Shown one piece after another: positions 11,497 through 19,532 of a stretch of DNA of 33,808 nt. The position numbers were made by a program, and so were the translations under genes. The notes beneath the pieces are model-generated. The model was not told the DNA's origin and ran no database searches. It worked only from the letters and a program-made list of their open reading frames with translations. The DNA is from a virus. Numbering within the stretch: position 1 is the first letter of the stretch; each line of letters starts with the position of its first letter. Location: IMG/VR virus record IMGVR_UViG_3300035698_002789, positions 1 to 33,808 of that record, one strand, 5' to 3'.

Positions 11497-12228
11497 CTAC
11501 ACATTAGTTAGAATTTCCCAAGTTTGTTCCCATCCCTCTGTATTATAGAACTTTCCAGGTCCATATGCAAATGAATTCTTACCGTCAGACCGTGCAGCGA
11601 TTGCTTTTGCAATTGTATAGTCGTTGCCGCCTTCGGCGCATTTATCACCAACAAACAATAACTTGTCAGTGTTCTTAAAATTACTTAGTATTTGCGACTT
11701 GTCTGAACCCCGAGGAGCAATGTCAATGCCGGTATCCCCGCCTATTGTTGCTTGCAAGTCTGGAAACATTGTATTAAATGCATTTGCAATTATATTGCGT
11801 TCGTTTGAAGATGTGTCGTATGCTACATATTGCTCACGTTGTTCTACATTAGCACCTCTTCCCACAACACTAAAGTTTACCATACCAGGGCGTTTCTCAA
11901 TATGAGTGCCAGTGCGTAAATTAAATTTACTTTCGTATAAACAACCATTTAAAAAGTATTCAGCATGCTCTGGTAATGTCCAATCGTTTGTATGAATGTT
12001 TATATCTTTTTTCCAAACGTCATTGCCGCTGCAATTGTAAACACGCTTGCATTGGTGATAGATATACTCGCCTACCTGCTCGATAGTTTTGGGACGGTCA
12101 CTACCCGACACCAGATATACTGCATGTGTTTCACAAAACTTGCCAAACCATACTGCAAAGGCTTGGTCCATGCGTTGCCTACTAGGAGTTAGTGTCCCGT
12201 CAACATCAAATATGTACTTGGTTGTCAT
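11497..12228 (-). CDS. Phosphomannomutase, eukaryotic PMM type (HAD family)
   Basis: The 243-residue protein starts with the HAD nucleophile motif YIFDVDGTLTPSRQ (D8 and D10) and carries PMM-specific blocks: KRPGMVNFSVVGRGA (substrate cap), GGDTGIDIAPRGSDKSQ and LLFVGDKCAEGGNDYTIA with the Mg-binding aspartates. Eukaryotic-type PMM interconverts mannose-6-phosphate and mannose-1-phosphate on the way to GDP-mannose. This is not the bacterial ManB fold. Length and motif order are complete, so it is probably active. It neighbours a nucleotide-sugar dehydrogenase (12262-13410) and an amidinotransferase, which suggests building an activated mannose-derived sugar. AAGG precedes the ATG. Confidence 0.9.
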   Translation of the reverse strand: MTTKYIFDVDGTLTPSRQRMDQAFAVWFGKFCETHAVYLVSGSDRPKTIEQVGEYIYHQCKRVYNCSGNDVWKKDINIHTNDWTLPEHAEYFLNGCLYESKFNLRTGTHIEKRPGMVNFSVVGRGANVEQREQYVAYDTSSNERNIIANAFNTMFPDLQATIGGDTGIDIAPRGSDKSQILSNFKNTDKLLFVGDKCAEGGNDYTIAKAIAARSDGKNSFAYGPGKFYNTEGWEQTWEILTNV

Positions 12229-12261
12229 TGTAGTTAGGCCTTGCTCTTGTTACGTGTACTA

Positions 12262-13410
12262 CTATAAGTCTATATTATAGAAGTCAACGTTATTTTCTTC
12301 TAGTTCTTCCTTTGTTTGATATGCAACTGTGTCGTATACGGCCAATTCTGCTATAAATTGTTTAGGTAAAAAATTACTAGGGTTTATATAAACAACATAT
12401 CCTGCATCTAGTAATTTTTTACAAAACTCATACTGTTGACTTGCATCTGTCAAATTAACACCTGGCTTGTATGTAATATAGTCAAAGTAATAAGGCAAAT
12501 TATCTGGATTGTTTTTTATAAACCATTGTGCTAAAAACTCACTGTGGTTATTATTGTAATGGTCAACAATTTCACCAAACACATATTCGCTGCCAATGCT
12601 TTTAGCATACTGTATCATTGCAATATTATCACGCGGTAAACATGGTCCACCGTAGCCATAGCCAAAACTAAATTTTCTATTGCGGTCATATGTGTCCATG
12701 GCAAAGTTAACAGCATCCAAGTCCTCTTCCATGCCACTTTCTATCACTAGTTTGCTTATCTGATTATTAAAACTAATACGCAATGTCATTAAACAATTAA
12801 ATGTAATTTTTAATATTTCTGCAGTTGTTGACTGAACCACAGTAAATGGTGCATTATTTTTTTGTATAGACTGGAATATCTTTTTACATGCCTCTGCTTC
12901 TTGTGTGTGTGGTGTCCCAATTAGTGTACCATCTGGATTATAGATCTTATCTATTACGGTGCCTTGCGCAACAAAGGTAGGACTGTATATTACCTTTACA
13001 CCGCATCTATTTAGTTTTTCTTGTATTTTAGCAGTATCGCCAGGATTAGTGGTACAACCAATGATTAGTTTTATATTGCTAACATCGCCTGGGTGTGTTA
13101 GAAAATTATCTGCAACCTTTTCAACAGCACTCACATCATAAGTGCCGTCTGGGTTACTTGGAGTGGCAACCATTACATAAATGTATTCACATTCGTTGAT
13201 TACACGATGATTGTCTGTGGTAAACTCTATATTTTTACTTGCATGAAGTCGAGATGCTACACCAGGCTCTACAGTGTCTATTTGTTTACGCTGGAGTTGT
13301 TCAACGTATTCTTGTTTGTAACTACTAGCAATTACGTTGTAGCCAACTTCTTCAAATACTAGTGCGTAGGATAACCCTAGCTTACCTACACCAATTATTC
13401 CTATGTTCAT
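12262..13410 (-). CDS. UDP-glucose/GDP-mannose dehydrogenase family protein
   Basis: The 382-residue enzyme begins MNIGIIGVGKLGLSYALVFE, an NAD-binding GxGxxG Rossmann motif. It continues with VATPSNPDGTYD, then GCTTNPGDT, KITFNCLMTLRISFNNQ and the catalytic GYGGPC257LPRD. Such enzymes oxidise UDP-glucose or GDP-mannose to the uronic acid in two steps. The C-terminal domain is shorter and less conserved than in full UDP-glucose dehydrogenases (about 430 aa). The start was moved to the internal ATG at 13410, where the Rossmann motif begins. Upstream lies TATAAATA, a T4 late-type motif (about 13444-13451). With the neighbouring phosphomannomutase, GDP-mannuronate is a possible product, but substrate choice cannot be read. 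Confidence 0.85.
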   Translation of the reverse strand: MNIGIIGVGKLGLSYALVFEEVGYNVIASSYKQEYVEQLQRKQIDTVEPGVASRLHASKNIEFTTDNHRVINECEYIYVMVATPSNPDGTYDVSAVEKVADNFLTHPGDVSNIKLIIGCTTNPGDTAKIQEKLNRCGVKVIYSPTFVAQGTVIDKIYNPDGTLIGTPHTQEAEACKKIFQSIQKNNAPFTVVQSTTAEILKITFNCLMTLRISFNNQISKLVIESGMEEDLDAVNFAMDTYDRNRKFSFGYGYGGPCLPRDNIAMIQYAKSIGSEYVFGEIVDHYNNNHSEFLAQWFIKNNPDNLPYYFDYITYKPGVNLTDASQQYEFCKKLLDAGYVVYINPSNFLPKQFIAELAVYDTVAYQTKEELEENNVDFYNIDL

Positions 13411-13484
13411 TCTAAAATTTTCTTTCTCTCTTGATACAAAAATATTTATATTAAGGCAAAAAGACACTAAAATTTGGCAGAGGA

Positions 13485-14396
13485 CTAAGGCGTGTCGAGT
13501 TGACTACAAATTAATGCGTGTGTCAATGGGTTAAAACGTAAATAAAAATTGTTTCCAAGTTCTTTATCCACGTGAAATGCAATGCTATACCAACTCTTAC
13601 AGTTATTTAACCATAGCTCACTTCGATGATTTTTCAATACCCAATCAACTTTTAAATAAGGATTAGGTAAATTGCTATGATCGAATTCTATATTGTAAGT
13701 TATAGTTTCAATTGTAGATCTTAAGTTACTGTTACAATAAAATGTATCAATAAGTTTTGAATTATCTGGTTTGTATTTTGATATTTTAGCAACTGGTAAA
13801 TTTATAGTGTTATTACTTTGATAGAAGTTATTCCTAAATAAAGCAACAGAATTATTTATGCTTTTATTAAAATTGTGTGGTAAATCGACGCCTGGGTTAA
13901 ATTCGTTAATTGGGTCATAGTTAACCATTGTAAGTCTTAGATCAATCTCATCTGGGTACCATACTAAATTTTTTGCACAATTGAAATTTTGTATAACATG
14001 TTCTACTATTACTGCAAAGTTTTCAGTAAAACAATCATTTGCAAAAGTCTCTGTGGTGACTATATCAATTGTCTCGTGATCCCAACAAGCATTGTCAACT
14101 GACAATACATCAGCATTGATTACAGTAATAACATCTGCCATTCCTGCTTGTTCTATAAAGTATTTTGCAGTTTGAAAATTTATTTTATCAGACTCAAATG
14201 AGTAAACTTTCTTTGCACCTGCATAGGCAGCCAACACACTAAGAATACCAGTACCAGTGCCAATGTCCAAAACAACCTTGTCTTTGCACTTATCTACACG
14301 CCAAAAGTCATTGCGTACTTCATCGTTAATCATCAACAGGTCGTAACCCATTCTGGAACCGGTCCAATCAATATTTCTTAATTGTTCATTATCCAT
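13485..14396 (-). CDS. PRMT-like SAM methyltransferase
   Basis: The 303-residue protein has a class I methyltransferase fold. Motif I is VVLDIGTGTGILSVLAAYAGA (about residues 41-61), followed by an acidic residue at the end of strand 2 (SFESD) and a post-motif VTTETFANDC, where arginine methyltransferases carry the double-E loop. The C-terminal half is a beta-barrel-like region. It most resembles protein arginine methyltransferases (PRMT), which are mainly eukaryotic. The key SExMG of PRMTs is not fully conserved (TTETF), so the substrate is open. A distant paralogue lies at 20210-21181 with the same layout. Nothing clear serves as a ribosome site (AAAGTAAAAAA). Confidence 0.75.
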   Translation of the reverse strand: MDNEQLRNIDWTGSRMGYDLLMINDEVRNDFWRVDKCKDKVVLDIGTGTGILSVLAAYAGAKKVYSFESDKINFQTAKYFIEQAGMADVITVINADVLSVDNACWDHETIDIVTTETFANDCFTENFAVIVEHVIQNFNCAKNLVWYPDEIDLRLTMVNYDPINEFNPGVDLPHNFNKSINNSVALFRNNFYQSNNTINLPVAKISKYKPDNSKLIDTFYCNSNLRSTIETITYNIEFDHSNLPNPYLKVDWVLKNHRSELWLNNCKSWYSIAFHVDKELGNNFYLRFNPLTHALICSQLDTP

Positions 14397-14460
14397 TTTT
14401 TTACTTTCAATTTATGGTAGTCTGTAAGGGAGTAGATGTAAACAGATTAATAACGTGTAT

Positions 14461-14524
14461 GTGAGGGGAGCTTCGGCACCTATTACGCTTGAACAGCGCA
14501 ACAATAACTCCACCCACTCCTCAC
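14461..14524 (-). ncRNA. Stable structured hairpin RNA element
   Basis: Nested helices: GTGAGG (14461-14466) with CCTCAC (14519-14524), GGAG (14467-14470) with CTCC (14508-14511), TATT with AATA, and CGCT with AGCG around a 5-base loop. The element lies downstream of tRNA-Thr and upstream of the PRMT-like gene, in an interval with no open reading frame. There is no U-run, so it is not an ordinary terminator. It could be a processing signal, a 5' regulatory leader or a small RNA. The remaining bases of the 14397-14555 gap hold only a weak promoter-like TTTACA/TACCAT pair. Confidence 0.5.
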
Positions 14525-14555
14525 TAACGACCTACACAGCCGGCATACTCGCATA

Positions 14556-14631
14556 TGGTGCCCCGTGTCCGACTCGAACAGACCACCTATGGTTTACAAA
14601 ACCATTGCTCTACCGGATGAGCTAACGGGGC
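14556..14631 (-). tRNA. tRNA-Thr (TGT)
   Basis: Acceptor GCCCCGT/ACGGGGC, D stem GCTC/GAGC, anticodon stem ATGGT/ACCAT with loop TTTGTAA (anticodon TGT), T arm GTCTG-TTCGAGT-CGGAC, discriminator A, encoded CCA. Reads ACA. It sits 41 bp after the 14673-14933 gene and shares its transcript. Confidence 0.93.
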
Positions 14632-14672
14632 ATCACGCAAATATTTATCCTGCGTGTATTGGACCAATACAT

Positions 14673-14933
14673 TTATTCTATCCCCATTTTGCTTGTTTCG
14701 ACTTCACGTTCTTCTGCAAACAACATCAACTCTACAGCCAACTGACGTGCTTGATGACGTGTCAATGACAAGTGGTTGAAGAAGTCTGCTGAACCACTTG
14801 TAGTGCGTTCGCTCTTTGGCTTAACCTGTGTAACCTGAACGCAAGTCATTCGATCCTTGCCACCCCAGAAGCGTGTCTGAGTCAATTCGTTTTGGAATGT
14901 GCAGTCTGGTACATTTCTAAGTTCTGTTGACAT
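14673..14933 (-). CDS. Conserved small phage protein (86 aa)
   Basis: MSTELRNVPDCTFQNELTQT, then RFWGGKDRMTCVQVTQV and a C-terminal helix SLTRHQARQLAVELMLFAEE. I recognise this as a type of small conserved protein in marine T4-like phages, without a known function. The start at 14933 is set by a strong AGGAGG and 8-base spacer; the upstream in-frame ATG (15020) is unsupported. The promoter at 15088-15116 gives a leader of about 150 bases, long enough for control elements; that leader (14934-15081) has no other gene that I can support. Confidence 0.75.
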   Translation of the reverse strand: MSTELRNVPDCTFQNELTQTRFWGGKDRMTCVQVTQVKPKSERTTSGSADFFNHLSLTRHQARQLAVELMLFAEEREVETSKMGIE

Positions 14934-15087
14934 TTGGATTGCCCTCCTAGTTGTCTGGACTGCTTGTAGCTTGCTAACACACCTATCAACACTTCCTCCC
15001 TCACCTAGCCTTATTGACATTGCTAGTTACGTTTGGTTGCTTCTTGTGTGCAGCTAAAAACAGTCCTTTGTTTGTTACTATACATTT

Positions 15088-15116
15088 AATATAGCACAGT
15101 TTGTTCTAGTTGTCAA
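15088..15116 (-). promoter_or_regulatory. Promoter for the 14673-14933 gene and tRNA-Thr
   Basis: Minus strand: -35 TTGACA (15116-15111), 17-bp spacer, -10 TATATT (15093-15088) with an extended TG. It is divergent from the plus-strand gene at 15178. Confidence 0.85.
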
Positions 15117-15135
15117 CCTTTAATTTGGTCCAGGG

Positions 15136-15163
15136 TTGTGCCAAACAATAACTATACTATAAC
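15136..15163 (+). promoter_or_regulatory. Weak plus-strand promoter candidate
   Basis: TTGTGC (15136-15141), 16-bp spacer, TATAAC (15158-15163), 15 bases before the ATG at 15178. It is weaker than the minus-strand promoters, but it is the only plus-strand candidate that fits the gene. Confidence 0.4.
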
Positions 15164-15177
15164 ACAGGTAAAATCAC

Positions 15178-16188
15178 ATGTCAATGAGTACATACATTCC
15201 GGATTCGTACAGCGGGGAAAATTTTAATAAAAAACTTCTAATACTGCTTCGCAGTGCTGGAATTGATTCTATAATTGCACATTCAATACTTCAGCGCCCA
15301 ATTGTTGAAGGTCAATGGACTATGCAACTACCTGAAGTGCCAGAAGAGAAATGGAAGCAAGCAAATTTCCGTTTAGTATTGCATGCGCAGGACTTTGTAC
15401 ACTGGTACAAAAACACGTCATGTGTAGAGTTGCTTTGGATTGAAAAACACTACACCAACGAACAACAGCGTAAAATTATATTCTTGCATTGGGATCATAG
15501 TCTAACTAATTGCTACACAGGATATATAAAATGTGTTGAATTTGCAAGTCATAGTTACGAACTAGTGCACCAACTCAAGGAACGATGGAACGAATGGAAA
15601 GACGTGCATACCAAAGACATCAAGTATAATTTTATTTGCTTGAATGGCCAGCCAAAGCCGCATAGAAATAAACTGTTTGACCTCTTGCGAAATGAACCAA
15701 CTGGATACACCACACACGGGCACAAAAGCCCAGCACCGTTTGCCTTATACTCAGATTACAATTGGAATAATGTTAACAACTTTATTAATCTAATGCCATT
15801 GTATCAACAATCCAAAGCTAGTATTGTAAGCGAAACTATGTACGCTGATCATCCAGGCATCATCACTGAAAAAACATTGCTAGCTATTGCTGCTAAACAT
15901 CCATTTATGTGCATAGGACACATTAATATACATCGAGAAATTGTTGAACGGGGGTTTGAAAATTTTGATAATCTATTTGATCTAAGTTACGAAACATTGG
16001 ATGCAACACATCGTTTAGATGCAGCAATAGATTTAAACTTGCCGATGATGCAAGACCCAGACTGGGATGTTGGTGCAGCAGTTGATAAAGCTGAGCGCAA
16101 TTTTGATTTTTTAATGAACGATTATACAAAAAGCATTGAACAACGTGCGCAGAAACAAATATACCAAATTATGGCCCAAAGTTATTAG
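15178..16188 (+). CDS. Glycosyltransferase-like phage protein
   Basis: A 336-residue plus-strand protein. The C-terminal block reads IVSETMYADHPGIITEKTLL, then AIAAKHPFMCIGHINIHREI and VERGFENFDNLFDLSYE. This TEKT..K..P.xxxG....L...GFe.F pattern is known from phage and bacterial glycosyltransferase-like proteins related to exostosin/GT10-type families, where the E near the TEK motif contributes to the donor site. The N-terminal half is not recognised. The same C-terminal pattern occurs at 28638-29648 (VTEKSYKSFI..PLLLGARGHYAYLKDLGFEMMEDF), so they are probably paralogues. Its 3' end overlaps the convergent 16169-16555 gene by 20 bp. Start ATG is supported by ACAGGTAAAATCAC; the overlapping upstream promoter is weak. 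Confidence 0.6.
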   Translation: MSMSTYIPDSYSGENFNKKLLILLRSAGIDSIIAHSILQRPIVEGQWTMQLPEVPEEKWKQANFRLVLHAQDFVHWYKNTSCVELLWIEKHYTNEQQRKIIFLHWDHSLTNCYTGYIKCVEFASHSYELVHQLKERWNEWKDVHTKDIKYNFICLNGQPKPHRNKLFDLLRNEPTGYTTHGHKSPAPFALYSDYNWNNVNNFINLMPLYQQSKASIVSETMYADHPGIITEKTLLAIAAKHPFMCIGHINIHREIVERGFENFDNLFDLSYETLDATHRLDAAIDLNLPMMQDPDWDVGAAVDKAERNFDFLMNDYTKSIEQRAQKQIYQIMAQSY

Positions 16189-16555
16189 TAAGCCACGTTT
16201 CAATATCGCCAGTTAAGTTAACCATCATTGCATCTTGGCTGTTAAAAAAACTAATGCGATGTTTACCGTAGTAATACGGCCAATTTAGTTTACGATCTAA
16301 TCCTAGTATAACTCGCTTGTTATAACGGTTCCAATCTTTGGGTAACTCAAAATCCCAATGCTCAAACTGCAATTTTTTCATTACGTTAAAACCTGTAGCA
16401 GTTAACCTAAGTCCACCTGAGTCTCGAGTGTTGTACCACCAACTAATAAAAGCTGATTTATAGTCATGCCCAATAAGAGTGTCATTGCCCGAAACTTCAT
16501 GCAAGTCTAAAAAAAGCCGTGTTAATTCTTCTTTATTTCGCTTCACTGTAAACAA
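16169..16555 (-). CDS. Conserved phage protein (128 aa)
   Basis: Pattern LFLDLHEV...WWYNTRDSGGLRLTATGFNVM, then ISFFNSQDAMMVNLTGDIETWL, which I recognise as a conserved protein type in T4-like marine phages. No function is known. TTG start at 16555 with AAAGG 5 bases upstream. It overlaps the upstream gene by 23 bp and the convergent plus-strand gene by 20 bp. The RDSGGLRL motif gives it a beta-hairpin core with an aromatic face. Confidence 0.75.
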   Translation of the reverse strand: MFTVKRNKEELTRLFLDLHEVSGNDTLIGHDYKSAFISWWYNTRDSGGLRLTATGFNVMKKLQFEHWDFELPKDWNRYNKRVILGLDRKLNWPYYYGKHRISFFNSQDAMMVNLTGDIETWLTNNFGP

Positions 16556-16829
16556 CTTCGCCTTTGGTGAGTAATACTACACTAAATTTGTCTGTTTTAA
16601 ATTGTATGTTTAATTTTTTAGCTAGACTAATAGCATGCCCTGGATTAGAAAAGCTAACTTTTTTATACTTAGGACCAGGGTACTGCACCAACATGTTTGA
16701 TGTTTTTAAATTAATTGGGCTATTGTTGTAGTATACTGCCCAAATGCCTTCGCTAGCAAGAACTTGTTCGGTTTTGTAGGTAGCTTTATCAGTAATATCA
16801 GCTAGTATAGTAGGTTTAGGTCTGCTCAT
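16533..16829 (-). CDS. Conserved phage protein, MSRPKPT type (98 aa)
   Basis: MSRPKPTILADITDKATYKT, then GIWAVYYNNSPINLKTSN and PGPKYKKVSFSNPGHAISLA. These features match a conserved small protein found across marine T4-like phages. It is a mixed alpha/beta protein with a basic middle, possibly nucleic-acid binding, but no function is established. It starts after GGAGATAACAA and overlaps the next gene by 23 bp. The gap 16830-16894 holds no ORF and no promoter that I can support. Confidence 0.78.
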   Translation of the reverse strand: MSRPKPTILADITDKATYKTEQVLASEGIWAVYYNNSPINLKTSNMLVQYPGPKYKKVSFSNPGHAISLAKKLNIQFKTDKFSVVLLTKGEVVYSEAK

Positions 16830-16894
16830 GATTTGTTATCTCCACAGTTATTTATGATAAACTGCGTAGATAACTGGGTTAACGGCTTAGTTAA

Positions 16895-17098
16895 CTACCA
16901 ATCTCCGCCACTTACTTCAACTTGTACTACTTCTTGATTTTTATTATGTTCGGTTAATAGTTCAATATCTAACAAAAGTTTAGTGATGTCCCCGTGCAAA
17001 TTCCTAGCATCTGCAAGAGGCCAAACAAAGTCATCAACGCCCTTGCTTTCGCATGCTTGTACACGATCAATAAATTTTCGTATATAAAGTCCGCTCAC
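16895..17098 (-). CDS. Conserved small phage protein (67 aa)
   Basis: Mostly helical, starting with GTG at 17098 (MSGLYIRKFIDRVQACESKG, then DFVWPLADARNLHGDITKLL) and ending EVSGGDW. The start codon overlaps the stop of the upstream gene (GTGA), so it is translationally coupled. The pattern is seen in several marine phages but has no assigned function. No membrane segment is present. Confidence 0.7.
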   Translation of the reverse strand: MSGLYIRKFIDRVQACESKGVDDFVWPLADARNLHGDITKLLLDIELLTEHNKNQEVVQVEVSGGDW

Positions 17099-17541
17099 TT
17101 AAAGGTAAATCCGTCTGCTGTCATTGCCGGGCCGCGATAAGGATACCGCTCAAGCAAAATTAGCTTAGGACAAAACTCAATGGTAGCCTTGTCGTTAACA
17201 ACAATTTCGTACCAACCAGCAGCATGCCAACTTTTTGATTTAGGCTCTTTAGTATAGATAGGCAAGCGAGTTTTTACATTGTACACAGCATTATATGGTT
17301 TTGCGTCAGTTTCATATCCGTTGATCTGGAACTCGGGATTGGCAATTTTTTCTTTCTCATCTTCAAACGAGATCTTTGTAATGTCACGAAGTGCACTGAT
17401 AGTTTTATAGTTTGTAACACCACTGGGTGTGCGTAAAATATAACCGCCTTTGGCTTTTTCTAAACTTCCAACTTTTTGATCTTGGTCTTTAACAATCCAA
17501 AATTTATTAGCAACAACTGGTCTTGCAATAGTCTTGTTCAT
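17095..17541 (-). CDS. Conserved phage protein (148 aa)
   Basis: It starts MNKTIARPVVANKFWIVKDQ and continues DQKVGSLEKAKGGYILRTPS, then VKTRLPIYTKEPKSKSWHAAGWYEI and a C-terminal PYRGPAMTADGFTFK. I recognise a conserved phage protein with two small beta domains joined by a linker, but no function is assigned. The start at 17541 is set by AAAAGGAATAACATT; the longer frame to 17610 overlaps another gene. It lies within the run of small conserved proteins downstream of the flap nuclease. Confidence 0.75.
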   Translation of the reverse strand: MNKTIARPVVANKFWIVKDQDQKVGSLEKAKGGYILRTPSGVTNYKTISALRDITKISFEDEKEKIANPEFQINGYETDAKPYNAVYNVKTRLPIYTKEPKSKSWHAAGWYEIVVNDKATIEFCPKLILLERYPYRGPAMTADGFTFK

Positions 17542-17554
17542 AATGTTATTCCTT

Positions 17555-17743
17555 TTATCTGCCTTGTGCGTAACTGTAACAGCCTTCAGTGAAACTGTTG
17601 CTGTGTCCAATGGGGCATTCTGATGTTGATTGTATGTTACGTATCTTAGCCCATTCGTATCCGGCCATGTGACCTGAGCAGTCTTGTGTGCAACGATATC
17701 CTTTATAGGATAAATCTTCTGCTAGGATATCGTTTATTTTCAT
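17555..17743 (-). CDS. Small Cys-rich phage protein (62 aa)
   Basis: MKINDILAEDLSYKGYRCTQ, then DCSGHMAGYEWAKI and a CPIGHSNSFTEGCYSYA end. The four cysteines and two histidines (C18, C22, H25, C43, H46, C54) are spaced to bind one or two metal ions. The YxGYxCTxDCSGHxAGYxW pattern recurs in T4-like phages with no known role. Its start overlaps the flap-nuclease stop by 4 bp. No membrane segment. Confidence 0.7.
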   Translation of the reverse strand: MKINDILAEDLSYKGYRCTQDCSGHMAGYEWAKIRNIQSTSECPIGHSNSFTEGCYSYAQGR

Positions 17744-18741
17744 TGTTGCAATGCTCCAGGGTATTTCTGATTAAGCCAACGACCGTATTGTTCAGCTTGG
17801 TCACTTAGTCTAGTTAACTCGTATTTACCACAAAATTTCAAGAACTTCGAGCCCACTTGTCCTACGTCTTTGTTAGTGAGTTGTTCAATGATTGCTAAAT
17901 CAACTCTGTCTTTAATTTCATCTGGCATAGCAGTTAGGTCAATTAATTCTTTGTTTCTATTGTAATCATCTAGCACTCTATGCTCATCACCATTGTGATC
18001 AGTCCAGCGTTGTAGCATCATATTGTTCCATGCGTATCCTTGCTTGTTACGATCTTCAAATGCCTCTTGTAATCCTATTTTATTTTTAGTGCCTTTCTTG
18101 CGCACACCTGGATATGCACTAAACACATTATCGCTACTGTCACCGCGCATGCACTTTTCAAACAACAGCCATTCAGGATCACCTAACAGTTTAGGCTCCT
18201 TTGTTTTTTTATCTAGTACTTGCTTGCCTTTGCTATCAAATATGCCTTCTAGTGTAATCAAACTGTCAGTGATACCATTAAACTGTGTAACGTTGTTTGT
18301 AATCAGTTGATAAAAGTCACTGTCACTGCTAATAATAACATGTTCGTCATCTTGGTGTAAATGTATCCAACGTGCTATAAGATCGTCTGCTTCTGCATTA
18401 GCATCACGCAGCACACTACAATTTGTACTTTCACGTATGTATGTACTAAAGTCATCAAACGTACTCCAGAACAACTGCTCTTCTTCTTGTTCGGTTTCGT
18501 TTTGTGCAGCTCTTGCTTCGCTACGATTAGCTTTGTAAGGTTTGTAATGATCCTTGCGCCATGAACGCCCTTCCAGCATAAACACAACATGATCTGCGTT
18601 AAACTTCTTTGCCACTTTGTTAATAGCTGCCATGCTGATGTGCAACGCTGTACCAACCTTCTCCCAAGGGTCAGACCCTCGGAACGCAACATGCCTTGCA
18701 CGGAAAAACATATTAGCAGTATCGATAAGTAAATACTTCAT
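17740..18741 (-). CDS. 5'-3' exonuclease / flap nuclease (T4 RNase H-like)
   Basis: A 333-residue FEN-family nuclease. D7 in MKYLLIDTANMF is the first metal ligand. R/K residues follow (GRSWRKDHYKPYKANR), then ANAEADDLIARW and IISSDSDFYQLI with the metal-binding aspartates, and KCMRGDSSDNVFSAYPGVRKKG, the helix-hairpin-helix DNA-binding part. In T4 this enzyme removes RNA primers and flaps on the lagging strand. Length and motif order fit the T4 rnh group. It is the first gene after a strong promoter (18768-18796), so it is well placed for early expression. Confidence 0.88.
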   Translation of the reverse strand: MKYLLIDTANMFFRARHVAFRGSDPWEKVGTALHISMAAINKVAKKFNADHVVFMLEGRSWRKDHYKPYKANRSEARAAQNETEQEEEQLFWSTFDDFSTYIRESTNCSVLRDANAEADDLIARWIHLHQDDEHVIISSDSDFYQLITNNVTQFNGITDSLITLEGIFDSKGKQVLDKKTKEPKLLGDPEWLLFEKCMRGDSSDNVFSAYPGVRKKGTKNKIGLQEAFEDRNKQGYAWNNMMLQRWTDHNGDEHRVLDDYNRNKELIDLTAMPDEIKDRVDLAIIEQLTNKDVGQVGSKFLKFCGKYELTRLSDQAEQYGRWLNQKYPGALQQ

Positions 18742-18767
18742 ACTAAGCCCTTTGTTGTTATAGTACT

Positions 18768-18796
18768 ATACTAACACTATAACACAGTGTTGTCAA
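18768..18796 (-). promoter_or_regulatory. Promoter for the flap-nuclease operon
   Basis: Minus strand: -35 TTGACA (18796-18791), 17-bp spacer, -10 TAGTAT (18773-18768). It lies partly in the end of the upstream SGNH gene and starts a transcript about 20 bases before the ATG at 18741. Confidence 0.75.
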
Positions 18797-19532
18797 CCAG
18801 ATAAGGATGCAAGACTTTGCGTGTCCAGTCTAAATGTCCATGTCTGGTCGGGTGAAAATCATCATCATCCAGTAAGTCATATTTACCAGCCCATTTATGT
18901 AAATCTGTAATATCGGGAAACATTCTTTTGTATGTTTGTTGTATATTTTTTGGCAAGTAAGGTGTAATATCAAAGTTATTTGTGCGTGAAAGTCCATCAC
19001 AAAACTTTAAAAATAAGAATGTATAACCTTTTGCAGTAAGGTATTGATACATACTGTTTATAATAAGATAATTTTCAATTGCACGTGACTCGTTGGTTTT
19101 TGGTACAAGGTATTCTTTTAGGTTGCCTACGTTTGAACCAGTATGGTCCGATCCTCCAGTGATGCCACTGACTACATTTTTACTGTAATTAAAATGAAAC
19201 GGATAGGTTTTATTGTCATTGGAGCTAGGCATAACATAATCATCTCTGTCGTTGCCACTCCACATAACAACTACTAAACTGTTCTTAGGATCTGGACTCT
19301 CATTTTCTATACACCATTGTAAACTATTTGCAATATGGTTATTACCAGCACCTGGCATACTGCAATCTTGCACCGTATCAAAGCCGCCTATGTCTCTAAG
19401 GTAATAAGGCCATGATGTGGCACTTGTCTCGTGGTTGTTAAAAGTAAAACTACATCCGCTTACTATCAAGTTGCTATATCCAACTCTGTCAATAATATCA
19501 AATTGTTTCTTAATTTTTCGTGTTTTAAACAA
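18777..19532 (-). CDS. SGNH-hydrolase-like protein (251 aa)
   Basis: Block I is IVSGCSFTFNNHET (Ser near residue 27), block III-like PGAGNNHIANSL, a possible oxyanion strand VVVMWSGNDRD (GND), and block V DDDFHPTRHGHLDWT with D and H. The arrangement is SGNH-type; esterase or transferase chemistry is possible but unproved. It has no signal peptide. It starts with TTG at 19532, inside the previous gene (8-bp overlap), with GAGAAGAAAC as ribosome site. The immediate upstream gene is another SGNH protein. Confidence 0.72.
   Translation of the reverse strand: MFKTRKIKKQFDIIDRVGYSNLIVSGCSFTFNNHETSATSWPYYLRDIGGFDTVQDCSMPGAGNNHIANSLQWCIENESPDPKNSLVVVMWSGNDRDDYVMPSSNDNKTYPFHFNYSKNVVSGITGGSDHTGSNVGNLKEYLVPKTNESRAIENYLIINSMYQYLTAKGYTFLFLKFCDGLSRTNNFDITPYLPKNIQQTYKRMFPDITDLHKWAGKYDLLDDDDFHPTRHGHLDWTRKVLHPYLVDNTVL

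Noticed and set aside
12265-12290. TTGACT with TATAGT upstream of the phosphomannomutase gene
   Set aside because: Spacing is only 15 bp for the good -10, and the 17-bp alternative (TAGTAG) is poor. Left unannotated.
18375-18701. 108-aa minus-strand frame within the flap-nuclease gene
   Set aside because: Antiphase shadow of the nuclease frame, with no independent start signal.
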